A stretch of DNA of 64,000 nt from DASYLJ01 sp964404165 (GTDB lineage Bacteria; Desulfobacterota; Binatia; DP-6): positions 1-64,000 of the forward strand of contig CAYOIZ010000027.1 in NCBI GenBank assembly GCA_964404165.1, in the 5' to 3' direction. This document shows positions 25,758 to 34,315 of the stretch, one piece after another (within the stretch, counting starts at the first letter, position 1; every line of letters starts with the position of its first letter). The notes below the pieces were generated by a model. The model ran no database searches and was not told the DNA's origin. It saw only the letters and a list, made by a program, of their open reading frames with translations. The position numbers and the translations under genes are program-made.

Positions 25758-27482
25758 CTACAGCCCCAGGATCTTGTCGTACCGCGCGATGCGAGACGCA
25801 TCCCCTGAGCTGATGCGCTGCGCGTTCGCCTGCACCGCCGGGATGTGTCGATGGATGTAGCTCTGCGCCAGCTCGAGCTTGCCGGGCTCGCCGGTCGCCG
25901 CCTGGCAGAGCAGCTCGGCGCTCGCCACGACGTCGATCACCATCTCCGCGACACGCTTCGCGTTCAGCAGCGCGTACTGCGGATCGCCCATCAGGTGCGC
26001 CGCCGACTCGGTGATGGTGCCGATGGCGTCACACACGAGCTGCACCAGCTCGGGGTTCGTCGCGCGGAAGGCCTCGAGCTCCTCGCGCACGCTGTCGAGC
26101 GTGGTGAAGAGCGCGCCCTTCCCCATCTCCTTCAGCGCGAAGCTGGCCTGGATCTCCGACGTGCCCTCGTAGATGGTCGTGATGATCGAGTCGGAGTGGT
26201 AGTGCCCCGCCACCGACTCCGCCATGTAGCCGAGCCCGCCGTGCACCTGGATGCCCTGGCGCGTGACGTGGTTGCTGATCTCCGTCCCGTAGTACTTGCA
26301 GAGCGGCGTGAAGAACCGCACCAGCAACGCGTTGCGCTCGAGCTCCGCCTGCAGCGCCGGCGCCTCGGGATCGGCGGCCCCACGCTCCGACGCCAGGTAG
26401 TGGCGCAGCGCCTCCGTCAGGTCGATCAGCGACGACGTGCGGTACAGCAGCGCCCGCGCGGCGGCGATGTTGATCGCCATCAGCGTCAGCATCGACTTGA
26501 CCAGCGGCTGCTGGATGATCGGCGCCCCGAACTGCACGCGCTGCTCGGCGTAGGCGCGCGCCTCGTGGAAGGCGCCCTCGGCGATGCCGAGCGCCTGCGC
26601 CGCCACGCCGAGGCGCGCGTTGTTCATGAGATCGAGCATGGCCTTGAAGCCCTGCCCCGGCTTGCCGAGCAGGAACGCCTCGGCGTGGTCGAACTCGATC
26701 ACGCACGTCGGCGACCCGTGGATGCCGAGCTTCGACTCGACGCGCGCGACGCGCATCGTGTTGGCGCGTCCGTCGGGCAGCGTCACCGGGCAGAGCATCA
26801 GGCTGAGCCCGTTCGTCGTCCCCTTCGACTGCTCGAACGACGCCGCGTCGCGCGCCAGCACGAGATGCACCTGCGCGCCGCCGTTGGTGATGAAGATCTT
26901 CTCGCCGTCGATGAAGTAGCGGTCGCCCTCCTGCGTGACGCGCGTCAGGATGCTGCCGAGGTCGGAGCCGGCCTGCGGCTCGGTGAGGTCCATGGCGCCC
27001 TGCAGCTCGCCGGACGCGAAACGCGGCAGGTACTGCGCCTTCAGCGCGTCGCTGCCGTACTTCTCGATGTCGATGGCGACGCCGGCCTGCAGGCCGATGA
27101 TCGTCATCAGGCTCGAGTCGGCACGCGACACCATCTCGAGGTAGGCCGTGTTGACGATCGACGGCAGGCCGTAGCCGCCGTACTTCGGGTCCATCGTCAG
27201 GCAGAGCAGCCCCGCGGCGCGCAGCTTCTCGTACCCGGCGGTGATGTGCGGCGGCACGACGACCTTGCCGCCCTCGAGCTTCACCTCCTCGTGCCAGTGA
27301 CCCCGAGCCCCCGCCTCGATCGACTCGCACACCTCGCCGATGGTGCGAAGGATGTCCTTGTAGGTGTCGACCTCTTCGGCCGCGTCGACCTCGGGCCCAC
27401 GACGCAGCCGGAAGTAGCGCTTCCAGTCGACCCGGTGGTCGACGAACAGCTGCATGTCGCGATCGAAGAAGTCTTTGCCCAT
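25758..27482 (-). CDS. long-form acyl-CoA dehydrogenase
   Basis: A 574-residue acyl-CoA dehydrogenase, longer than the usual 380-410 because of an N-terminal extension and a C-terminal helical domain, as in DmdC-type enzymes. Motifs: GLLCLTMDPKYGGYGLP, MDLTEPQAGSDLGSI, EKIFITNGGAQVH, AYAEQRVQFGAPI, GGLGYMAESVAGHYHSDS and IYEGTSEIQAS, where the Glu of Y-E-G-T is the usual catalytic base. The ATG of MGKDFF has GGGAGG four nt upstream. Substrate class is open: methylthio- or aromatic acyl-CoAs for DmdC relatives, otherwise fatty acyl-CoA. Confidence 0.93.
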   Translation of the reverse strand: MGKDFFDRDMQLFVDHRVDWKRYFRLRRGPEVDAAEEVDTYKDILRTIGEVCESIEAGARGHWHEEVKLEGGKVVVPPHITAGYEKLRAAGLLCLTMDPKYGGYGLPSIVNTAYLEMVSRADSSLMTIIGLQAGVAIDIEKYGSDALKAQYLPRFASGELQGAMDLTEPQAGSDLGSILTRVTQEGDRYFIDGEKIFITNGGAQVHLVLARDAASFEQSKGTTNGLSLMLCPVTLPDGRANTMRVARVESKLGIHGSPTCVIEFDHAEAFLLGKPGQGFKAMLDLMNNARLGVAAQALGIAEGAFHEARAYAEQRVQFGAPIIQQPLVKSMLTLMAINIAAARALLYRTSSLIDLTEALRHYLASERGAADPEAPALQAELERNALLVRFFTPLCKYYGTEISNHVTRQGIQVHGGLGYMAESVAGHYHSDSIITTIYEGTSEIQASFALKEMGKGALFTTLDSVREELEAFRATNPELVQLVCDAIGTITESAAHLMGDPQYALLNAKRVAEMVIDVVASAELLCQAATGEPGKLELAQSYIHRHIPAVQANAQRISSGDASRIARYDKILGL

Positions 27483-27537
27483 TGGCCCTCCCATCGGCCA
27501 CCCTAGCAGCGTGACGCCGCGCGTTGAAGCAACGCGC

Positions 27538-28191
27538 TCAGTCGAAGAGGACGAGGTCGCGTGCCCGCGTGGCCGCGAGACGGGTCAGGAAGTCGTCCCG
27601 CGGCACGGCCCGTGCGCCGAGGCGGGCCATGTGCGGCGTCACCACCTGGATGTCGAGCCAGTCGAGGCCGCGGCCCTGCAGGTGCTCGACGAGATGCAGG
27701 AGCGCCAGCTTCGACGCCCCGGGGCGGCGGTAGAACATGCTCTCCGCCGCGAACACCCCGTCGATGGCCACGCCGTACACACCGCCCACCACCTGCGTCC
27801 CGTCCCACGTCTCCACGCAGTGCGCGATGCCGAGCCGATGCAGTCGCTCGTAGGCGGCCATGATGGCCGGCGTGATCCAGGTGCCCTCCTGCTCCGGCCG
27901 TGGCGTCGCGGCGCAGCCGCGGATGACCTCGGCGAACGCGCGGTCGATCGTGCAGCGCATCGCCGTGCGCCGGCGGAGCCGCGCCAGGCTGCGCGGCACG
28001 TGCAGGTCGGCGAAGTCGAGCATCCCGCGCTCGGGGGGCGAGAACCACAGCAACGGCAGCCCCTGCACGGGCCACGGGAAGATGCCCTGCCGATAGGCCA
28101 GTTGCAGGGTCTCGGGGTGCAGGTCGCCCCCGATCGCCACGATGCCGTCCGGATTGGCCGCGCGCGGATCGGGGAAGCGGCGGACCGGCAT
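27538..28191 (-). CDS. aat: leucyl/phenylalanyl-tRNA-protein transferase
   Basis: A 217-residue enzyme that adds Leu or Phe from aminoacyl-tRNA to N-terminal Arg or Lys of proteins, marking them for ClpAP through the N-end rule. Diagnostic motifs are GIVAIGGDLHPETLQLAYRQGIFPW (read as GLLAIGGDL-like and YRQGIFPW), LWFSPPERGML, TWITPAIMAAYERLH, AHCVETWDG and AAESMFYRRPGASKLALLHL. Length is normal for the family. It starts 10 nt after the SDR gene stop and is likely its operon partner. Confidence 0.95.
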   Translation of the reverse strand: MPVRRFPDPRAANPDGIVAIGGDLHPETLQLAYRQGIFPWPVQGLPLLWFSPPERGMLDFADLHVPRSLARLRRRTAMRCTIDRAFAEVIRGCAATPRPEQEGTWITPAIMAAYERLHRLGIAHCVETWDGTQVVGGVYGVAIDGVFAAESMFYRRPGASKLALLHLVEHLQGRGLDWLDIQVVTPHMARLGARAVPRDDFLTRLAATRARDLVLFD

Positions 28192-28201
28192 GCGCCGCTC
28201 G

Positions 28202-29074
28202 TCAGACGCGCGCGAGATCGCCGGCGTGGGTGAGCTCGGCGCTCACGTCCCACAGACGGCGCGCCGCCGCGGCGTCGTGCGAGGCGCGCGACGATCTCTT
28301 CTGGCGCGCACTGGCGAAGTACTGGCCCGTGACGCCCGCGAGCTCCGGCGCCGTGGCCACGTACACCGACGTGGCGGCCCCCTGCGCGGGCGTGCGGAAG
28401 AAGACCCCGAGGAGCTTCGTCAGCGCGGTGGCGACGCGGCCGTTGTTCTGCCCGAGCCGCGTCGCGACCGCGCCCGGATGCACGCAGTTCACCGTCACGC
28501 CGCTGCCGGCGAGCCGTCGCGCCAGCTCGTACGTGAAGAGGATGTTGGCGAGCTTCGACGCGCCGTAGACACGCATGGCCTTGTAGCGCCTGGCATGGCC
28601 GAGGTCGTCGAAGTCGATCCGGCCGAAGCGATGCGCCTCGGACGCGACGTTGACGATGCGCGAGGGCGCGCTCGCCCGCAGCCGGGGCAGCAGGATCAGC
28701 GTCAGCAGGAAATACGCCAGGTGATTGGTGGCGAACGTCGATTCGATGCCGTCGGCCGTGGTCTCGTAGCGCAGATTGACGATGCCCGCGTTGTTGACGA
28801 GCAGATCGATGCGCGGGCACGCGGCGAGCAGCTCCGTCCCGACGCGGCGGATGTCGTCCTGCACGCCGAGATCGGCGCGATGCAGGGTGACCGCCGTGGA
28901 GCCGGCCCGCTCGCGGATCGCGGCGACGGTGGCCTCGCCGCGCGCCATGTCACGGCACACCAGCACCAGCCGCGCGCCCTGCGCGGCCAGGGCGACGGCG
29001 GTCTCCTGGCCGATGCCCGACGTCGCACCGGTCAGCACGCAGACCTTGCCGTCCATGGCGGAAGACGAGCTCAC
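28202..29074 (-). CDS. short-chain dehydrogenase/reductase, retinol-dehydrogenase-like
   Basis: A 290-residue SDR oxidoreductase. The cofactor motif is TGATSGIGQETA, followed by LVCRDMARGE (the Arg favours NADP), LVNNAGI, a Ser in RIVNVASEAHRFG and the catalytic YGASK. Loop text HLAYFLLTLILLPRL and NCVHPGAVATRLG is typical of the retinol dehydrogenase/WW-domain oxidoreductase subgroup. It starts with GTG overlapping the upstream flavoprotein stop (GTGA). The true substrate is unknown; these enzymes act on lipophilic alcohols and ketones. Confidence 0.93.
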   Translation of the reverse strand: MSSSSAMDGKVCVLTGATSGIGQETAVALAAQGARLVLVCRDMARGEATVAAIRERAGSTAVTLHRADLGVQDDIRRVGTELLAACPRIDLLVNNAGIVNLRYETTADGIESTFATNHLAYFLLTLILLPRLRASAPSRIVNVASEAHRFGRIDFDDLGHARRYKAMRVYGASKLANILFTYELARRLAGSGVTVNCVHPGAVATRLGQNNGRVATALTKLLGVFFRTPAQGAATSVYVATAPELAGVTGQYFASARQKRSSRASHDAAAARRLWDVSAELTHAGDLARV

Positions 29075-30438
29075 GCGAGATCGGGCGGCGTCACCCGCTC
29101 GAGCCAGTCACGGTACGAGGAGGTGAAGCCGACGGCCTCGCGGCGCGCGTGCACGCGACGGAGCACGGCCTCGACCGCCTCGGGCGTCAACGGCGGCCGC
29201 GCCTGCAGGCGGTCCATCACGCGGGAGGTGGTTTCCACCGCGTCGCTGGCGGTGGGCTGCATGACGCTCTCCTCGCCCTCGTGCGTGCCGTTGCCCAGCC
29301 CGAGGAAATTCTCGATGACGTGGCTCGTGACGCGCACGCTGTGGCGGCGGGACACGACGATGTTGCCCTTGCCGGTGACGACGTTGCCGGTGCTGAACAC
29401 CGTGTCGTAGCCGCCGAGCCGCCCGAGGTCGGTGTCGACGTAGCGGTAGAGCATGCCGTCGTGCTCGACGCCCGACATCGGCTCCGGCACGCTGCCGATG
29501 GAGCTGATCACCATCGGCGCGTGAACCTCCTCGAACGCGCCGTCGATGGGCACCGCCTGCGCGCCCTCGATGCGGGTCTTCTGCAGGCGCAGCCCGATCA
29601 GCCGGTCGCCGCGCGTCAGCAGTCCAACGGGCATGCGCAGCGGCTGCACGGTGAAGAGGTACTTCTGCATCGCCTTCTCGAGGATGCGCCGTCGCGTCGC
29701 CTCGAACTTCTGGCGCTTCGCCTCGTCCGCCCCCTCGGGGATCTCCGCCAGCGGCATGTCCTCGATGCGGCGGCGGTAGACGATGGTCGCGCCACGCAGG
29801 CCGAGCGACTGCCAGGTGAAGCCGTGCTCGTCGAGGACGGCCGGGATGCCCTCGGCCTCGAGCTTCAGCATGTCCTCGTCGATGCCGCGGTCGGCGAGCG
29901 CCGCCCGCACCGTCTCGATCTGCAGAACCTTCGCGACGTCGATCGACGCCAGCCCGCCGCCCACGACGAGCGTGCCGTCGGCGACCTCGAACCGCGGACC
30001 ATCGTAGCCGCGCTCGGTGAAATGGTTGAACCAGTAGATGAAGGTGTTCTGGTAGACGAGGCCCTTGCCGACGTACGCGTCGGCACCGTCCAGCGGCAGC
30101 GGACGATCGCGCCAGGCGCCGTGGGCCAGGAGCACGGCGCTGAAGCCCCAGTCGGACACCAGCTCGCGGAAGTCGACGTCGCGCCCGATCTTGGTGAGGG
30201 GAACGTAGTACACCCCGGGACGCGACAGCTTGTCGTTGATGGTCTCGTACTCCTTGCGGCGCAGCTTCACGTGCCAGCGCGGCAGGCCGTCTTCTATCTT
30301 TCCGTAGGGACGGGCGTTCTGCTCGAACACCACCGACGCCACGCCGCGATCGGCCAACATGGCGGCCGCCTCGGCGCCGGCGGTGGCGCCGCCGATGATG
30401 GCCACGACGTACTGGGGACCCTGCGGAGACGAGATCAT
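29071..30438 (-). CDS. FAD/NAD(P)-dependent oxidoreductase, ferredoxin-NADP reductase-like
   Basis: A 455-residue flavoprotein. The N-terminal dinucleotide fold is VVAIIGGATAGAEAAAMLA followed by VVFEQNARPYGKIEDGLP, an adrenodoxin-reductase or GltD-like pattern. A second fold begins LVVGGGLASIDVAK, and VFSTGNVVTGKGNIVVSR is the C-terminal FAD contact. No Fe-S cysteine motif is present. It therefore resembles ferredoxin/adrenodoxin reductases that shuttle electrons between NADPH and a ferredoxin, and could support the P450 at 11 kb, although nothing links them. The ATG of MISSPQG was chosen over an upstream TTG. Confidence 0.88.
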   Translation of the reverse strand: MISSPQGPQYVVAIIGGATAGAEAAAMLADRGVASVVFEQNARPYGKIEDGLPRWHVKLRRKEYETINDKLSRPGVYYVPLTKIGRDVDFRELVSDWGFSAVLLAHGAWRDRPLPLDGADAYVGKGLVYQNTFIYWFNHFTERGYDGPRFEVADGTLVVGGGLASIDVAKVLQIETVRAALADRGIDEDMLKLEAEGIPAVLDEHGFTWQSLGLRGATIVYRRRIEDMPLAEIPEGADEAKRQKFEATRRRILEKAMQKYLFTVQPLRMPVGLLTRGDRLIGLRLQKTRIEGAQAVPIDGAFEEVHAPMVISSIGSVPEPMSGVEHDGMLYRYVDTDLGRLGGYDTVFSTGNVVTGKGNIVVSRRHSVRVTSHVIENFLGLGNGTHEGEESVMQPTASDAVETTSRVMDRLQARPPLTPEAVEAVLRRVHARREAVGFTSSYRDWLERVTPPDLA

Positions 30439-30530
30439 CGGCGGGACAATAACCAAAAAATCATCGAGAAGGATACAACCTGCGCGCCTCCACCTCGACG
30501 CGGCCCAGACCCTCTGCTAGCCGTCGCGAC
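30439..30530. promoter_or_regulatory. AT-rich divergent promoter region
   Basis: This 92-bp gap separates the leftward flavoprotein from rightward glyoxalase. Positions 30448-30480 are strikingly AT-rich for this genome (including CCAAAAAATCAT), as expected for promoter DNA. I cannot assign confident -35 and -10 boxes. It is the most AT-rich coding-free stretch in the window outside the assembly gap. Confidence 0.4.
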
Positions 30531-30926
30531 ATGCGCATGCTGCACACCATGATCCGGGTCGGCGACCTCGACCGGTCGTTGCGTTTCTACTGCGACGTCC
30601 TGGGCATGCGACTCCTGCGACGAAAGGACTACGACGGCGGCCGCTTCACCCTGGCCTTCGTCGGCTTCGGCGACGAGGCGGACCACACCGTCCTCGAGCT
30701 GACCCATAACTGGGACACGCCGAGCTACGCTCTCGGCGACGGCTTCGGCCACTTCGCCTTCGGCGTCGAGGATATCTACGCCACCTGCGACACACTGCGT
30801 ACCAAGGGCGCCCGCATCGTGCGCGAGCCGGGGCCGATGAAGCACGGGGGGTCGGAGATCGCCTTCATCGAGGACCCCGACGGCTACAAGATCGAGCTGA
30901 TCCAGCTCCGGGGGAGGGTCGACTAG
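30531..30926 (+). CDS. gloA: glyoxalase I (lactoylglutathione lyase)
   Basis: A 131-residue enzyme that converts the methylglyoxal-glutathione hemithioacetal to S-lactoylglutathione. It aligns end to end with E. coli GloA. Metal ligands are visible: His5 in MRMLHTMIRV, Glu in VLELTHNW, His in GFGHFAF and Glu in YKIELIQ. FYCDVLGMRLLRRKDY and IEDPDGYKIELI are family signatures. Two hairpins follow the stop. Confidence 0.97.
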   Translation: MRMLHTMIRVGDLDRSLRFYCDVLGMRLLRRKDYDGGRFTLAFVGFGDEADHTVLELTHNWDTPSYALGDGFGHFAFGVEDIYATCDTLRTKGARIVREPGPMKHGGSEIAFIEDPDGYKIELIQLRGRVD

Positions 30927-30967
30927 GACCCGTGCAACCGGGTCGTGGTCGTGCATTCGAGCACGAC
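30927..30967. terminator. two tandem hairpins after gloA
   Basis: GACCCG (30927-30932) pairs with CGGGTC (30939-30944), and GTCGTGC (30948-30954) with GCACGAC (30961-30967), each around a 6-nt loop. They begin directly after the gloA stop codon and precede the copper-protein gene by 80 bp. No T tract is present. Confidence 0.6.
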
Positions 30968-31046
30968 ACCCGGTGGCGCCAGTGCCAGGTTTCTGCGTGC
31001 AACCGTGCCGGCATTCAGGGTACGAACATTGCTTCTGGAGGCACGC

Positions 31047-32009
31047 ATGCGGAATCGACGGTTCCTGTCGGCCATCGTGGCCGGGGTGTTGGTGCTCGGG
31101 CTCGGCGTCACGAGTGAGGCGGCCGGCAAGAAGAAGCTCCGGATGCCCAAGCCGGTGCGCGGTACCCAGATCATGGTCGGGCCCATCGAGATCCCGCAGG
31201 GGGCCGAATCCACGGAGTGCACGTACCTGAAGCTGCCGAGCAAGAAGGACCTCGCGGTGAACCGCGTGAAGATCAAGGTCCGCGGCGGCAGCCACCACAT
31301 CCATCTCTACCGCCCGTACGACGCCGCGGTCACCTACGACGACGGCCACGAGACCTGCAACTTCGCGCTCGACTTCGACAAGTGGCAGCTCGTCCTCGCC
31401 AGCCAGAGCACGTTCCTCAACTGGCAGCTGCCCCCCGGCGTCGCGTTCCACTTCACCGCCGGCGAGCAGCTCCTCGCCCAGACCCACTTCGTCGACAACG
31501 GACTCCTCGAGTCCCCGCCCGACGGTTGGGCGGGCATGAACCTCTACACGATCCCCGAGGAGAAGGTGACGTCGTACGCCGGCTCCATCTTCGGTCAGGA
31601 CAAGGACGTCGTGGTGCCGCCGCACAGCACGGCCACCGCGACCACGCGCTGCGTGTTCCCGAGCCCGGTGAAGCTGCTGGCGCTGACGGGCCACTACCAC
31701 TTCCGTGGCACCGAGTTCACCGCGAACCTGTGGGACGGCGCCACCACCGGCGAGCAGATCTACCGCTACACGGGCTACAAGGAGCCGGTGTTCCGTCGCT
31801 ACATGCCCGACGAGATCCCCGACGTCCCCGGCATCGAGTGGACCTGCACCTACGTCAACGACACCGACGAGAACTTCACGTTCGGCCCGTTCACCGACAA
31901 GAACGAGCACTGCAACCTGTTCGCGTTCTACTACCCGACGCTCAGCAAGAGCGAGTTCACCACCTGCGTCCAGAAGGACCAGACGGTGACGGTCACCGTC
32001 CGCGAGTGA
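31047..32009 (+). CDS. exported PHM/DBH-fold copper monooxygenase-like protein
   Basis: A 320-residue secreted protein (signal about 1-26) with GGAGG before the ATG. It carries the ligand pattern of type II ascorbate-dependent copper monooxygenases. SHHIHLYRP (His83, His84) and AQTHFVDN (His147) match the CuH site, and TGHYHFRG (His216, His218) matches the CuM pair. The next ligand should be Met in a D-E-M-C-N-L-Y segment, but here the text is NEHCNLFAFYYP with His288 in its place. The family hydroxylates C-H bonds, for example in peptides or dopamine. Whether this version does so is unclear. No partner gene is evident. Confidence 0.8.
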   Translation: MRNRRFLSAIVAGVLVLGLGVTSEAAGKKKLRMPKPVRGTQIMVGPIEIPQGAESTECTYLKLPSKKDLAVNRVKIKVRGGSHHIHLYRPYDAAVTYDDGHETCNFALDFDKWQLVLASQSTFLNWQLPPGVAFHFTAGEQLLAQTHFVDNGLLESPPDGWAGMNLYTIPEEKVTSYAGSIFGQDKDVVVPPHSTATATTRCVFPSPVKLLALTGHYHFRGTEFTANLWDGATTGEQIYRYTGYKEPVFRRYMPDEIPDVPGIEWTCTYVNDTDENFTFGPFTDKNEHCNLFAFYYPTLSKSEFTTCVQKDQTVTVTVRE

Positions 32010-32024
32010 CGCCGGCGGGCGCCG

Positions 32025-33176
32025 GTGCTATCAGCCGCACCGGTGCACCACGTCTGGCTCGTTCCCGGCTTCTTCGGCTTCGCCAACCTCGGCGACCTGC
32101 GCTACTTCGCGCACGTCATGGAGCTGCTGCCGACGCTCTACGCCGAGCGCGGCATCACCGCCGACGTCCAGGTGGTGCGCACCGTCCCCACCGCGTCGCT
32201 GCCGCGGCGTGCGACGCGGCTCCTCGACACCATCGACGCGACCCTGCCCGACGACGGCCCGATCCACCTGATCGGGCACTCGAGCGGTGGGCTCGACTGC
32301 CGGCTGCTGTGTGCACCGAGCGCCACCCTGCCCTCACCCGTCGACCTGCCACGCATCGCGTCGCGCGTCGAGGCGGTCGTCACGGTGGCGACGCCGCATC
32401 ACGGCACGCCGCTCGCCGAGTTCTTCGCCAGCATGCTCGGGCAGCGCCTCCTGCGCCTGCTGTCGCTCAGCACCGTCTACCTGCTGCGTGTCGGCCGCCT
32501 GCCGCTCGCCGCCCTGCTCGGCCTCGGCACCGCGTTCGCGAACATCGACGGCCGCCTCGGCATCAACAGCGTGCTGCTCGACGAGCTGTTCGCGCAGCTG
32601 CTCGCCGACCTCACGCCCGACCGCCGCGAAGCGCTGCGCACCTTCTTCGGGGAGGTCGAGCGCGACCAGGGGTTGCTGACGCAGCTCACCCCCGACGGCA
32701 TGGACGTCTTCAACGCGCTCGCCGGCGATCGGCCGACGACGCGCTACGGATCGGTCGTCGCCCGCGCACGCACGCCGGGCGTCGGCTCCACCCTCGAGGT
32801 GGGCCTCGATCCGACGGCGCACGCCACGCACGCCATCTACCAGGCGCTGCACCGCCTGACGCGCACGCCGCCCGAGCACGTGGCGCCGCTCACCGACGCG
32901 CAGGCGAACGCGCTCCGCGCCGCGTACGGCGACGTCCCCGACGCCGATGCGAACGACGGCGTCGTGCCGACGCGGTCGCAGCCGTGGGGCCGTGTCGTGT
33001 ACGCCACGCGTGGCGACCACCTCGACGTCCTCGGGCACTTCGGCGACCCCACCCGCGTACCGGCGCACATCGACTGGCTCACGACGGGCACCGGCTTCGA
33101 TCGTGCCGAGTTCGACGCGCTCTGGACGGCGGTGGTCGACTTCCTGCTCGCCACGTCGCCGGACATGCGGTCGTGA
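32025..33176 (+). CDS. alpha/beta-hydrolase lipase
   Basis: A 383-residue hydrolase resembling triacylglycerol lipases. VHHVWLVPGFFGF is the first strand with oxyanion loop, IHLIGHSSGGLDCRLL holds the nucleophile Ser, VVTVATPHHGTPLAEF is a classic lipase segment, DANDGVVPTRSQ provides the Asp, and GDHLDVLGHFG the His. There is no signal peptide, so it may be cytoplasmic or exported another way. GTG at 32025 is used; a second GTG 18 nt downstream, right before the first strand, is equally possible. Confidence 0.9.
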   Translation: MLSAAPVHHVWLVPGFFGFANLGDLRYFAHVMELLPTLYAERGITADVQVVRTVPTASLPRRATRLLDTIDATLPDDGPIHLIGHSSGGLDCRLLCAPSATLPSPVDLPRIASRVEAVVTVATPHHGTPLAEFFASMLGQRLLRLLSLSTVYLLRVGRLPLAALLGLGTAFANIDGRLGINSVLLDELFAQLLADLTPDRREALRTFFGEVERDQGLLTQLTPDGMDVFNALAGDRPTTRYGSVVARARTPGVGSTLEVGLDPTAHATHAIYQALHRLTRTPPEHVAPLTDAQANALRAAYGDVPDADANDGVVPTRSQPWGRVVYATRGDHLDVLGHFGDPTRVPAHIDWLTTGTGFDRAEFDALWTAVVDFLLATSPDMRS

Positions 33177-33262
33177 CTTCCCCGCGGGCCGAACGCGGCG
33201 CGTCACCGGTGCGACCCGCGCAATGCGTTGACACCGATGCAGGTCCGGTCGTAGAGGGCGAC

Positions 33263-34018
33263 ATGGCCGTAGGCCAGATGGTCGACGCCGGCTCCCCACG
33301 GAGCTTCGTCGTGCAGGGTCGGACCGTCACCGTTCCCGTCGTGGTGCGCGACGCCGTCTCCGTGACGGCGATGTTCGTCGTCCCGACGGTCGCGGTACGT
33401 CGCCTGATGACGCACCCGGCGCTGCACGTTCCCGAGCTGCTGCCCGGCCGCGCGCTGTGCGTGCTCGCGGCGGTCGAGTACCTCGACAACGATCTCGGCC
33501 GCTACAACGAGATCGCCGTCACGTTCTTCGCGACCGTCGGCGGCCCGCCGCCGCGCCCGTTCACGGGCCTGATCTCCGCGTTCCGACAGCACCGGCTCGC
33601 CGGCTACATCCATCGCCTCCCCGTCACGACGACGTTCTCACGCGACGCCGGTCACGACATCTGGGGCTTTCCGAAGACCGTCGACGAGATCACGTTCCAC
33701 GACGAGGGCGGGCGCCGCACCTGCACGCTCGCCGTCGACGGCGTGCACGTGCTGACGCTGACCGTGACGCGCGGTGGGCGCGGTCGCATGAAGCCGATGC
33801 CGCAGGATGCGCTGGCGGTGCGCGACGGCGTCCTCTGGCGCACGCCGTCGGTGATGAGCGGCGACGGCGTCGGCACGCGACTCGGCGGCGCCACGCTCAC
33901 GCTCGGGCGCCATCCCATCGCCGATGAGCTGCGCAGCCTCGGCCTGCCAAAGCGCGCGCTGCTCGCGACGTCGATGGAGCACATGCACGCCGAGTTCGAC
34001 GCGCCCGAGCGGCTGTAG
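33263..34018 (+). CDS. acetoacetate decarboxylase family protein
   Basis: A 251-residue member of the ADC fold family. The segment DIWGFPKTVDEI contains the G-F-P-K motif in which Lys forms the Schiff base in true acetoacetate decarboxylases, and YLDNDLGRYNEIAVTFF matches the family's G-x-Y-N/E strand with acidic active-site residues. Other members are lyases or aldolase-dehydratases, so decarboxylation of acetoacetate is only one possibility. GAGGG precedes the ATG. The lipase gene lies 86 bp upstream on the same strand. Confidence 0.87.
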   Translation: MAVGQMVDAGSPRSFVVQGRTVTVPVVVRDAVSVTAMFVVPTVAVRRLMTHPALHVPELLPGRALCVLAAVEYLDNDLGRYNEIAVTFFATVGGPPPRPFTGLISAFRQHRLAGYIHRLPVTTTFSRDAGHDIWGFPKTVDEITFHDEGGRRTCTLAVDGVHVLTLTVTRGGRGRMKPMPQDALAVRDGVLWRTPSVMSGDGVGTRLGGATLTLGRHPIADELRSLGLPKRALLATSMEHMHAEFDAPERL

Positions 34019-34022
34019 GTCC

Positions 34023-34036
34023 GAGGGGTTCCCCTC
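34023..34036. terminator. short hairpin after the ADC-family gene
   Basis: GAGGGG (34023-34028) pairs with CCCCTC (34031-34036) around TT, four bases after the stop codon. CCCAGGGGATC follows and could form an alternative pairing. It probably separates this gene from dodecin. Confidence 0.5.
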
Positions 34037-34095
34037 CCAGGGGATCTGGGGCATGACGGGCCTCGAAGCTCACGTAACCCAGAGGAGGACGACCG

Positions 34096-34305
34096 ATGGC
34101 CGAGAGTGTCTACAAAATCATCGAGCTGGTCGGAACGAGCTCGGAGTCCTGGGAGAAGGCGGCGTCCGCCGCCGTGGCGAAGGCGTCGAAGTCGCTCCGC
34201 GACCTGCGCATCGCCGAGGTCTCGCAACTCGACCTGCAGATCGAGGACGGCCAGGTCCGTGCCTACCGCGCCAAAGTGAAGCTCAGCTTCAAGTACGAAG
34301 ACTGA
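34096..34305 (+). CDS. dodecin family flavin-binding protein
   Basis: A 69-residue protein matching dodecin along its full length: VYKIIELVGTSSESWEKAA, SKSLRDLRIAEVSQLD and VRAYRAKVKLSFKYE. Dodecins form 12-mers that store or buffer FMN or riboflavin. The usual stacking Trp is present in ESWEKA. GAGGAGG precedes the ATG at good spacing. A single-gene unit between two hairpin-bounded neighbours is likely. Confidence 0.95.
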   Translation: MAESVYKIIELVGTSSESWEKAASAAVAKASKSLRDLRIAEVSQLDLQIEDGQVRAYRAKVKLSFKYED

Positions 34306-34315
34306 GCGCGGACGA

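Noticed and set aside
31217..34018. A plus-strand frame running through the copper-protein and lipase genes into the ADC gene
   Set aside because: Only its last 251 residues have recognisable protein sequence; the earlier part is a shadow of the two genes in another frame.
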